Shown: positions 57,113 through 63,579 of the stretch, piece after piece | How the letters are laid out: the number at the start of each line of letters is the position of its first letter | How positions within the stretch are numbered: the stretch's first letter is position 1 | Source of the DNA: Methylocystis silviterrae | GTDB lineage: Bacteria > Pseudomonadota > Alphaproteobacteria > Rhizobiales > Beijerinckiaceae | NCBI RefSeq assembly: GCF_013350005.1 | Contig: NZ_JABVWW010000006.1 | Span: forward strand, 124,001-188,000 | Direction of reading: 5' to 3' | Length of the DNA stretch: 64,000 bases | The notes under the pieces: generated by a model | Database searches by the model: none | What the model was told of the DNA's origin: nothing | What the model saw: the letters and a program-made list of their open reading frames with translations, nothing else | Translations under genes and position numbers: made by a program

Positions 57113-58342
57113 TCAGGCCGCCTCTTGCATCGGCGCGCCGAACATCAATTCGTCGCGCATAGATGAAATGTCCGCGCCGGAGCGGATGAGATCGAGAACA
57201 TTCGCGGCTCCGTTCGTATCTCCCACCAGGATCGCGCCCACCAGCCTGTCGTCGCGCTCGACAAGCTTGCGATAGAGGCCCATGCGCGGGTCCTTGCAGA
57301 CGATGCGGCGCGCATCGCCTTCGCCGAGATAATCGCCGGCCGAAAAAACACGCACGCCGGAGACTTTCAGATTGGTGGAGACGACGCTGCCGCCATAGGA
57401 CGCGTCTTGTCCGGCGAGTCGCATGGCGAGAACGCGGCCCTGCTCATAGGCAGGCTCGACGAGGCCATAACAGACGCCGCGATGTTCGGCGCATTCGCCG
57501 ATGGCGAAAACGCCGGGTTCGCTCGTCTTGAGGCCATCGTCGACCTTCACGCCTCGCCCGACGTCAAGACCGGCCTGTCGCGCGAGTTCGGCGTTGGGCT
57601 GAATGCCGACGGCGAAAATCACGGCGTCGGCTGGAATCGTTTGTCCGTCGGCGAACTCTACATTCTCGACTCGGCCCGAACCGCTGATGCGCGTCGCATT
57701 GGCGTTCAGAAGCACGCGCACGCCTTTTTCTTCAACGAGTAGACGCAGGATGTCGGCGCCGGCCGCATCGAGTTGGCGCTCCATCAGCCGATCCATGACA
57801 TGGGCGAGTGTCACGTCGACGCCGCGTCGCGCTAGGCCATAGGCCGCCTCCAGTCCGAGAAGGCCGCCGCCAATCACAAGCGCGCGCATCTCCTTTCCCA
57901 GCCGGGACAGCGCCTCGACATCCCTTACGTCGCGAAACACGTGAACGCCCGGAAGATCGGCGCCCTCGATCGGCAGCCTTGCCGCGCGCGAACCCGTGGC
58001 GAGCGCGACTTTCGAATAGTCGACACTCTCTCCATTATCGAGAAGGAGTCGCCGCGACGCGGCGTTGATCTTTATGACCTTGCAGCCGCTCAGAACCTCA
58101 ACGCCGGCGGCGCGCCACCATTGCCGGGGCTTGAGTTCGATGTCGTCGACCGACAATTCCCCGGCCAGCACTGAAGACAGCAGCACGCGATTATAGGCAA
58201 GCCGCGGTTCGTCTCCGATCACGAGAATGTCGTATCGACCCAGCGCCCGGTTCGTCAGCTCCTCGACGAAACGCGTGGCGGCCATGCCGGCGCCGACGAC
58301 GACAAGCTTCTCGCGACTTCTGCAATCCTGCAATCCAGTCAT
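57113..58342 (-). CDS. FAD-dependent NAD(P)H reductase (NirB N-terminal/NasB-like)
   Basis: In this 409-aa protein, two dinucleotide folds are evident, VVVGAGMAATRFVEEL for FAD and VIGGGLLGLEAAYGLARRG for NAD(P)H, with GVFAIGECAEHRG near the C-terminus. It matches the first third of NirB and stops before the [2Fe-2S] and sirohaem parts, so it is a stand-alone reductase. It is probably the NADH:nitrate-reductase electron donor, feeding the BFD domain of NasA. It is the first gene after the NasT-regulated leader. The start at 58342 has only a weak ribosome site (CAGAG). Confidence 0.88.
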   Translation of the reverse strand: MTGLQDCRSREKLVVVGAGMAATRFVEELTNRALGRYDILVIGDEPRLAYNRVLLSSVLAGELSVDDIELKPRQWWRAAGVEVLSGCKVIKINAASRRLLLDNGESVDYSKVALATGSRAARLPIEGADLPGVHVFRDVRDVEALSRLGKEMRALVIGGGLLGLEAAYGLARRGVDVTLAHVMDRLMERQLDAAGADILRLLVEEKGVRVLLNANATRISGSGRVENVEFADGQTIPADAVIFAVGIQPNAELARQAGLDVGRGVKVDDGLKTSEPGVFAIGECAEHRGVCYGLVEPAYEQGRVLAMRLAGQDASYGGSVVSTNLKVSGVRVFSAGDYLGEGDARRIVCKDPRMGLYRKLVERDDRLVGAILVGDTNGAANVLDLIRSGADISSMRDELMFGAPMQEAA

Positions 58343-58422
58343 GTGTCGACTCTGCTGAACGGCCGAACGGTCCGGTCACAGGTCGCTTTGCCTTACGGGT
58401 GATGAGAACGGGCAAGACGACC

Positions 58423-58452
58423 GAAGCGCGACGCAAATTGCGAAATCGCTTC
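58423..58452 (-). terminator. Candidate leader terminator/anti-antiterminator hairpin
   Basis: GAAGCG pairs with CGCTTC with an inner CGCA/TGCG stem, just after the second ANTAR hairpin. It is followed by GGTCGTCTTGCCC, only modestly T-rich, so terminator function is uncertain. Confidence 0.35.
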
Positions 58453-58459
58453 TGTGACG

Positions 58460-58508
58460 GAGCCCAGCTTTGGGCTCGTTCCGGCGGACCGGCGGTCGTC
58501 GTTGACCG
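58460..58508 (-). ncRNA. ANTAR-target leader RNA (P1 and P2 stem-loops) for NasT
   Basis: On the minus strand P1 is CGGTC-AACGAC-GACCG (58508-58493) and P2 is GAGCCC-AAAGCT-GGGCTC (58477-58460). Both have six-base loops with A at position 1 and G at position 4, the rule known for ANTAR-protein targets. The linker is 15 nt. P1 starts about where a transcript from the sigma54-like promoter would begin. NasT, an ANTAR protein, is encoded just upstream. Confidence 0.7.
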
Positions 58509-58518
58509 ATGAGGTGAT

Positions 58519-58535
58519 TGCACATTTCGGGCCAG
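58519..58535 (-). promoter_or_regulatory. Sigma54-like promoter of the nas operon
   Basis: The minus strand reads CTGGCCCGAAATGTGCA. GG and GC are exactly 10 bp apart, as in -24/-12 promoters (consensus TGGCACG-N4-TTGCA), with a few deviations. The predicted transcript start is at about 58509. Confidence 0.55.
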
Positions 58536-58619
58536 AGGCGCCGGCGTGGTTTTTCCCGAGGAATGCGGGCGTTTGGCGCTGACCAACGGCAGCAGGCTGC
58601 GTTGTATGGCGCCGAATGC

Positions 58620-58638
58620 TTAGGCGCGAGGCGCCTAA
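58620..58638. repeat. Palindrome shared with the 61911 region, copy A
   Basis: TTAGGCGCGAGGCGCCTAA is a perfect 8-bp inverted repeat around GAG. Fourteen of fifteen core bases recur at 61911-61925 upstream of the outer-membrane gene. It could be a protein-binding site or part of a transcript hairpin after nasS. Confidence 0.6.
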
Positions 58639-58669
58639 CGGCTGGCGCTTTTGAGCAGCGATTCAGCGC

Positions 58670-59818
58670 TCACAGGCGCTGTCCGATATCGAAGCCGGCG
58701 AGATAGTCCGCGTAGCTTCGGCCGCCGAAAGAGGGTCCCGCAAAGGCCCCGATTTCGCGCTGAATGTGCGCGCATTCGATCGCGGCGTCAAAAAGATCCG
58801 GACGCAGGACGCTCTTCGCGCGATCGGCCATCTCTGGCGAATGGCGCGTCTGCCCCCAGCGGAGCATCTGCGCATAGATCCATTCAGCTTGCCGTGGATC
58901 CGGCCGCATGGCGCCGTCTCTTCCGATGATAAGGTAATTGGCGTCGCTTCGTTCGTCGCGCGCCTTGACGCGCAAATGGCCCGTGAGAACGCGGCGGATG
59001 ATCTCGGCGTCGACGCCGACATATTCCGGTCGCGAGAGAATTTGCGAAACCTCGCCTAGGTTTTGCGGCTCGTCGACGAAGGAGGCCCCCCTATCGAGCG
59101 CGCGGATCAGCGCAGCGACGAGATTCTGGTCATCGTCGGCGAAGCTTTCGCGCAGAGCGAGGACTTTCTCGGGCGCGCTCGCGAAAATCTCGCAGCCGAA
59201 ATGCAGAATGACGCCAACGCCGGCGTCGACCGCGACAGAACTCCAGGGCGCGCCGACACAAAAGCCGTCGAGCTGACCGCGCGCCAGATTTTCGACCATG
59301 TAAGGGGGCGGGAGAACGATCAACCGCAGGTCTTCATCCGGATCGACGCCGCCTTCCGCCATCCAGTAGCGCAGCTGATAATTGTGCATGGAAAAAGGAA
59401 AGGTCATGCCGAAGGTCAGAGGCTCACGTCCCTCGGCCCGTCGCCGCGCGACGAGCTTGACGAGCGCGCGCGCGGTTTGCGCCGGATGCGCGACCTCGCC
59501 TTCCGCGGCGAGTTCGGCATAAAGCGCCGTGGACACCGCGATCGCATTGCCGTTCATCGCGAGATTCATCGGCGCGACAAGCGGGACTCGCACATGGCCC
59601 AGTCCGAGCGTGGAAGCGACCGCCATTGGCGCCAGAAGATGCGCCGCATCGAAACGGCCGATGGCGAGCTTGTCTCTAATGTTCGCCCAGGACACTTCGC
59701 GGATCAGTTCGATGTCGAGACCTTCCGCCTTGGCGAAGCCCTTATGCGCGGCAATCAACAGCGCGGCGGCGTCGACGAGCGGAATGAAGCCGATTTTCAC
59801 ATGCGCTTCGCCGCTCAT
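58670..59818 (-). CDS. nasS: Nitrate-responsive sensor NasS (NrtA/CmpA-like, cytoplasmic)
   Basis: This 382-aa protein of the NrtA/CmpA nitrate-binding family contains VKIGFIPLVDAAALLIAAHKGFAKAEGLDIEL, FDAAHLLAPMAVASTLGLG, FPFSMHNYQLRYWM and GFCVGAPWSSVAVDAGVG. There is no signal peptide or transporter gene beside it, which separates NasS from periplasmic NrtA. In known systems NasS holds NasT inactive and releases it on nitrate or nitrite binding. Its ATG overlaps the nasT stop by 4 bp, so the two proteins are made together. Confidence 0.93.
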   Translation of the reverse strand: MSGEAHVKIGFIPLVDAAALLIAAHKGFAKAEGLDIELIREVSWANIRDKLAIGRFDAAHLLAPMAVASTLGLGHVRVPLVAPMNLAMNGNAIAVSTALYAELAAEGEVAHPAQTARALVKLVARRRAEGREPLTFGMTFPFSMHNYQLRYWMAEGGVDPDEDLRLIVLPPPYMVENLARGQLDGFCVGAPWSSVAVDAGVGVILHFGCEIFASAPEKVLALRESFADDDQNLVAALIRALDRGASFVDEPQNLGEVSQILSRPEYVGVDAEIIRRVLTGHLRVKARDERSDANYLIIGRDGAMRPDPRQAEWIYAQMLRWGQTRHSPEMADRAKSVLRPDLFDAAIECAHIQREIGAFAGPSFGGRSYADYLAGFDIGQRL

Positions 59819-60483
59819 TTAAACATCTCCGCCGCAGTGATGACCGAGCGTGCAATTTCGATAATCTTTTTGTTTTCGCGCATGGCGGCGCCGCGCATCA
59901 ATTTGTAGGCGTCTTCTTCGGACAGCTTCTTCGCCTTCATCAATATGCCTTTGGCGCGTTCGATCGTCTTGCGCTCCTCGAGATCGGATTTGGCCTGATC
60001 GAGATCATCCTGAAGCTTCGAGAAGGCGTTGAACCGCGACACGCACAGATCGAGGATCGATTTGATGCGCTCCTTTTTCAACCCGTCGACGATATAGGCC
60101 GAGACGCCAGCGTCGACCGAGGCTTGAATCGACGCCGTATCGCTCTGATCGACAAACATGGCGATCGGCCGACGCACGGCGCGACTGACCTGAAACATTT
60201 GTTCAAGCGTATCGCGCGAAGGATTCTCGAGATCGATCAGGATCACGTCAGGGTCGCTGGCGTAGATGTGCTTCAGCAGATTGTGCATTTCGCTGATGCG
60301 CTCGACCTGTGTGAAGCCGGCGTCACGCAGTCCCTCCTCGAGGATCAACGAGCGAATGGGGCTTTCGTCGACAATGACGATCTTCAATTCACGGCGTCCA
60401 GTGAGCGCATGTATGGGTCGCGCCAGCGGCGGCGCATCGCTGTAAAGCTCCGCGATCCGCCCGCCGGGCCGAGACCAACGCAC
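59815..60483 (-). CDS. nasT: Nitrate antitermination regulator NasT (receiver-ANTAR)
   Basis: This protein of up to 222 aa has a pseudo-receiver domain (IVIVDESPIRSLILEEGL, DPDVILIDLENPSRDTLEQM) followed by a coiled segment and the C-terminal ANTAR domain (RKTIERAKGILMKAKKLSEEDAYKLMRGAAM). It binds two-hairpin leader RNAs and prevents termination when NasS is occupied by nitrate. The GTG start at 60483 lies just after the stop of the outer-membrane gene. A later TTG near 60387 would give a more usual length (about 190 aa), so the start is uncertain. Confidence 0.94.
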   Translation of the reverse strand: MRWSRPGGRIAELYSDAPPLARPIHALTGRRELKIVIVDESPIRSLILEEGLRDAGFTQVERISEMHNLLKHIYASDPDVILIDLENPSRDTLEQMFQVSRAVRRPIAMFVDQSDTASIQASVDAGVSAYIVDGLKKERIKSILDLCVSRFNAFSKLQDDLDQAKSDLEERKTIERAKGILMKAKKLSEEDAYKLMRGAAMRENKKIIEIARSVITAAEMFK

Positions 60484-60484
60484 G

Positions 60485-61738
60485 TTATATCTTGAAGCGC
60501 AACGACATGCCCGCCTGCCAGTTCTTCATGATCTGCGGACCGTTGAGATTCTGATAGACGGGCAAACCTGCCTCGACCGCGACCGTCACATTGTCATAGC
60601 CGATAAATTTGCCGCTGATCGTCGCGCCGCCGAAGAGTTCGACCCGCTGCCCGCCGTAAAAGGCCGGATTTGCCGGCACGGCCGGGCCGCGGATTTCCGG
60701 ATCGAAGCCGCGAATCGGGCCCTGCGTCGAACCGCTCACGCGGAAGGTAGTGGTGAGTCCGGGCGTCCAAGTGTAGCCGCCCCAGGCGTTGAATTCATGC
60801 AGATCGCCCCATCGGTAGCCCCCGGAAGGATTGGGACCGAGCGGGAAGCGCAGGCGATATTCGAGCAGGTAGTCCCAGGAATAGCCCAGTGAATTTGCGG
60901 CCAGAGGGAAGCGCCCGCGATAGCCGAGCCCCCACGACCACGGTCCCAGATAGCCCGCATAGACAATGCCAGGTAGCAAATCGAATGTGCCCGTGCCGGG
61001 CTGCATCCCATAGAACGCGCGGATGTTGCGGCGGGAACCGTCGGGCAGAAGAAAGTCCTTGAACGTGGCGGTGTAGCTGCCGGCTGGCAAGGAGATGCCG
61101 AGAGAGAGCTGGATGCGGTGGACGTCGTCCTGATAGATGCGATAGACGCCCGACAACGTGACGTCGGCAAGGCTCGTCGTTCCCGGCAAACTTCTGCCAA
61201 GCGGCAGGATTCCGGCCGTCCCTTTCCAGGTAAGGGCGTTGAGATTTTTCTCGATCATGCCGGCCGTGAGAACCACCGCGAAATCTTTTGTGACGCCGTA
61301 GCTGAGCCCGACAATCTGGGTCGCAACCGCAATATTTTGCGGAATGATGCGCAATGTCTGCTTGGGATTGAGAAAGAACGGCACCGTCGTGACGATATAT
61401 TCGTTGGAGACCGTGCGCGTTCCCATCTTGATGCCCGACAGATTGGCGAACACCGGCGTAATGGAGAAAACGAGTTTTCCGGCAGCCGGCATATCGGCGC
61501 CGAAGACCCCCATGGGCGCCGGCGGCGGCGGAGGCGGCGCGACCGGCGCGAGGGACGGCGGCGGCGCTTGAAGTTGTATCGCAGTCGCCTCGGACGACGC
61601 GTTCTTGCGGGGCGCGGCGTTCGCGTCGGTCGCGACGAGCGCGGCCGCCACGACTATCAATCTCGCGCCGCGCCATGGCGGCTGTCGGCGCATCGATCGC
61701 TGGGACTGTGCTCTCTTCATCGCGAACCTCATCTGCAT
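60485..61738 (-). CDS. Outer-membrane beta-barrel protein of the nas locus
   Basis: This protein has 417 aa from ATG 61738; nearby in-frame ATGs at 61732 and 61720 would also keep the signal peptide, which ends VVAAALVATDANA. A Pro-rich linker (PPPPPPAPMG) follows. The rest is alternating hydrophobic/aromatic beta strands ending in MSLRFKI, typical of outer-membrane barrels. It resembles the Phenol_MetA_deg-type transporter group. It is the first gene of an operon with nasT and nasS (1 bp before nasT), suggesting a nitrate-regulated porin; the substrate is inferred. Confidence 0.8.
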   Translation of the reverse strand: MQMRFAMKRAQSQRSMRRQPPWRGARLIVVAAALVATDANAAPRKNASSEATAIQLQAPPPSLAPVAPPPPPPAPMGVFGADMPAAGKLVFSITPVFANLSGIKMGTRTVSNEYIVTTVPFFLNPKQTLRIIPQNIAVATQIVGLSYGVTKDFAVVLTAGMIEKNLNALTWKGTAGILPLGRSLPGTTSLADVTLSGVYRIYQDDVHRIQLSLGISLPAGSYTATFKDFLLPDGSRRNIRAFYGMQPGTGTFDLLPGIVYAGYLGPWSWGLGYRGRFPLAANSLGYSWDYLLEYRLRFPLGPNPSGGYRWGDLHEFNAWGGYTWTPGLTTTFRVSGSTQGPIRGFDPEIRGPAVPANPAFYGGQRVELFGGATISGKFIGYDNVTVAVEAGLPVYQNLNGPQIMKNWQAGMSLRFKI

Positions 61739-61763
61739 CTCGCCTGCGCGCGCCCCAGAAACG

Positions 61764-61813
61764 AAAAAAGCCGCTGCCTGAACGCCTGCGAAGCAGACGT
61801 TCAGGACAGCGGC
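61764..61813 (-). terminator. Strong leader terminator before the outer-membrane gene
   Basis: GCCGCTG pairs with CAGCGGC and CCTGAACG with CGTTCAGG (one bulged base), capped by CTGC/GCAG, then six T residues on the minus strand. It is the strongest intrinsic terminator in the window. It lies inside the leader of a gene it precedes, a hallmark of attenuation. Confidence 0.85.
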
Positions 61814-61823
61814 GATGCTGGGG

Positions 61824-61839
61824 GGCCCTTCTGTGGACC
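61824..61839 (-). ncRNA. ANTAR-like hexaloop hairpin in the outer-membrane gene leader
   Basis: GGTCC-ACAGAA-GGGCC on the minus strand forms five pairs (one G-U). The six-base loop has A at 1 and G at 4. It ends 10 nt before the terminator stem. A matching P1 hexaloop was not found; the hairpin upstream (61846-61859) has loop GCTTGC or TT. Confidence 0.45.
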
Positions 61840-61876
61840 GGGTGACGTCGCAAGCGACGCCCTCGCGCCAAACGGA

Positions 61877-61892
61877 TGCAATGAAGGCGCCA
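61877..61892 (-). promoter_or_regulatory. Sigma54-like promoter of the outer-membrane-nasTS operon
   Basis: The minus strand reads TGGCGCCTTCATTGCA. GG and GC are 10 bp apart and the -12 element TTGCA is perfect. The predicted transcript start is at about 61866. Confidence 0.65.
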
Positions 61893-61910
61893 CCTACAGC
61901 CAAGCTGTAT

Positions 61911-61925
61911 GGCGCGAGTCGCCTA
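61911..61925. repeat. Palindrome shared with 58620, copy B
   Basis: GGCGCGAGTCGCCTA matches copy A (GGCGCGAGGCGCCTA) at 14 of 15 positions. Confidence 0.55.
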
Positions 61926-62489
61926 GTCGCGCTGAACGACAGGCTTTTGCGAGCGTTTGCGGTTACACACGCTGGCAAGCAAAACGGCCCCGAGGAACCA
62001 TTCGCGTGGCGCGCTTTGCTTGAGAGGCGGCAGCGAACGCCGAAAAAATTCGCATTCTGCCGCCAACAGCGACAGCCGCCCGGATTTTCTTGACCGGCTG
62101 TATGATGCAGCGCCGTGGGAGGAACGGTCTATCATCGGGCCACGACGTCGACGATTTTTACATTACGGAGATCGTCAGCTCGCCGAGCTTGAAACCGAAT
62201 TCGCTCGAGCCGCTCGACCATTCGAAGCTAAGATGAGCTTGCTGGACGCGACGAGTGCGTGCGGCTTCCGCAGCGCCCTCGCCCGATGAAATATCGGATG
62301 GGCCCTATAACCGCCGCCGGGCTTCCGAGTCCCGGCGCGAGGGGACCACGGCGACGCCTTCGAAGACTGAAAACGGCTAACGAGACGTCTTCAGACGTGT
62401 TTGAGATGAGTGCTTGGTGCCAGGAGAGGACTCGATGTTATTTTTTAACCATCTGAAAATATTTATAAAAATGCATGTGACAATTTGTC

Positions 62490-62577
62490 CAAACCCAGGC
62501 GATACCCCCACCGATCCCCCGGGACTCGGAGACTACCCAGGTTCGAGTCCGAAACGCGAACCGCCCGCGCGGTTTTT
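62490..62577 (+). ncRNA. Possible small RNA ending in an intrinsic terminator
   Basis: Downstream of an AT-rich stretch, the stem GGACTCG/CGAGTCC (loop about 15 nt) is followed 8 bp later by a canonical terminator on the plus strand. No ORF feeds that terminator, so a short non-coding transcript is plausible. The 5' end is a guess. Confidence 0.35.
62559..62577 (+). terminator. Intrinsic terminator, plus strand
   Basis: AACCGC-CCGC-GCGGTT followed by a T-run. Confidence 0.75.
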
Positions 62578-62599
62578 CGCTCTCGCTAGATCACTTTGA

Positions 62600-62630
62600 A
62601 TGAAAAAGAGCCGCTTGCAAGCGGCTCTTT
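62600..62630 (-). terminator. Intrinsic terminator of the 62655 gene (bidirectional)
   Basis: AAAGAGCCGCTT-GC-AAGCGGCTCTTT is a perfect palindrome 25 bp past the stop of the minus-strand gene, with a T-run on that strand. Confidence 0.85.
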
Positions 62631-62654
62631 CATTGCATCGTGTCGACGTGACTC

Positions 62655-62918
62655 TTATCGCCGACGCGCGTCATGCGACGAGCGTCCGCCGTTCGATTGT
62701 CGTCGCTGCGCCGGCGCGTCGTCCTTGTCGTCGTCGGTGATCTCGCGGCACACAATCTTTCCGTCGAGCGGGAAGGCTTGCAACATGATGTTGAAGCCGC
62801 CGCCGTCTTTGTGCGGAAAGACGAGTCCGACGTTTAGCCAAAAGTCGTCCTGGCCTTCGCGGCGAATGACTGAATAGGCGCGATGCGTCGGCTGCTTGGG
62901 TGCTTCTTTCTCCGCCAT
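62655..62918 (-). CDS. Small conserved hypothetical protein
   Basis: The gene encodes 87 aa with an excellent ribosome site (GGAAGGAGTTTCCA before ATG 62918). The core FWLNVGLVFPHKDGGGFNIM then LQAFPLDGKIVCRE looks like a compact beta-rich domain. From memory, comparable small proteins occur near replication or conjugation genes in Alphaproteobacteria. The C-terminus is Arg/Ser/Asp-rich and probably disordered. It has its own terminator. Confidence 0.75.
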   Translation of the reverse strand: MAEKEAPKQPTHRAYSVIRREGQDDFWLNVGLVFPHKDGGGFNIMLQAFPLDGKIVCREITDDDKDDAPAQRRQSNGGRSSHDARRR

Positions 62919-63579
62919 TGGAAACTCCTTCCGGCAAGGTTGCGATGTCCTGCGTAGGCAGGCGGCGAGGGACGCACAGCCCCGCCGCCCGCCCGCGCGG
63001 ATCGCAAAATTGAGGAAGTTTCCGGAGACTGACTTTCAGGGTACGCCGCAAGAAAGAGCCGTCAAGGGTGCGCGAATTTTGTCGCTTCGGCGACCGTTTC
63101 TGAAGCGACCGGCGAAACGATTTTTGGATGCGACGAAATAGGCGCAACGTCAGCGCATTGCGTCGCTTGCTGACGGCGCATCGCCTCGAATTCGCGCCAC
63201 GAGCACCCATGCATTTCGCATGGTCTCGCCCCCGCGCTTTGGTGAGAGAAGAAAGCCAGGAGAAGGTCGGCCGACCTATATCGGCTCATTAATCAGCTCA
63301 TATATTCCGAATCAATGACCCGATTAATGTCTTCGAAAAAGCTTTCTTCGTGATTTCAGATTCTTATGGAAGTCCGTCGTCGGACAATTCAGCCAGACCC
63401 GATAGGTGTTTTCCTCCATTCGAGCCGGCGGCCGGCGAGGCACTCTTGGGATGGCTTGGGGAAAGAGAGGGGGAAATTGTGGGGGAAACCGTTTCCCTCA
63501 CTTGGCGATGACAACAATCTGATTTCTTGAGAGGTTGGCAGCGCACCTGCGCCCGACCCAATAGCCTTTTTAGCTCTTG
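62919..63579. other. Gene-free region near the right end
   Basis: 661 bp without a supported gene; it presumably contains the promoter of the 62655 gene. A GGGGGAAACCGTTTCCCTC-like inverted repeat lies near 63480-63500. Confidence 0.45.

Larger units (their letters stand above)
58343..58669. promoter_or_regulatory. nas operon control region
   Basis: 327 bp between nasS and the nas reductase genes, all read on the minus strand. In order of transcription it has a palindrome (58620-58638), a sigma54-like promoter (58519-58535), two ANTAR-type hexaloop hairpins (58493-58508 and 58460-58477) and a further hairpin at 58423-58452. No ORF is credible. Confidence 0.7.
61739..61978 (-). promoter_or_regulatory. 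Structured leader and promoter region of the outer-membrane gene
   Basis: Read on the minus strand it contains the shared palindrome (61911-61925), a long hairpin overlapping the sigma54-like promoter, a CGTCGC/GCGACG hairpin (61846-61859), an ANTAR-like hexaloop hairpin (61824-61839) and a strong terminator (61764-61813). The terminator is 26 bp before the gene. Confidence 0.65.
61979..62654. other. Gene-free region with hairpins
   Basis: 676 bp without a supported gene. It holds an inverted repeat CGCCGGG/CCCGGCG (62313-62335), an AT-rich stretch (62437-62490), a 7-bp stem GGACTCG/CGAGTCC (62522-62550) and two terminators (62559-62577 and 62600-62630). Confidence 0.5.

Noticed and set aside
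61846-61859. P1 ANTAR hairpin of the outer-membrane leader
   Set aside because: The stem is perfect but the loop does not fit AnnGnn, so only the downstream hairpin is claimed as ANTAR-like.
62522-62560. tRNA-like TTCGAGTCC sequence
   Set aside because: The bases resemble a tRNA T-loop, but no complementary T-stem, acceptor stem or anticodon arm could be formed; the segment instead pairs as GGACTCG/CGAGTCC.
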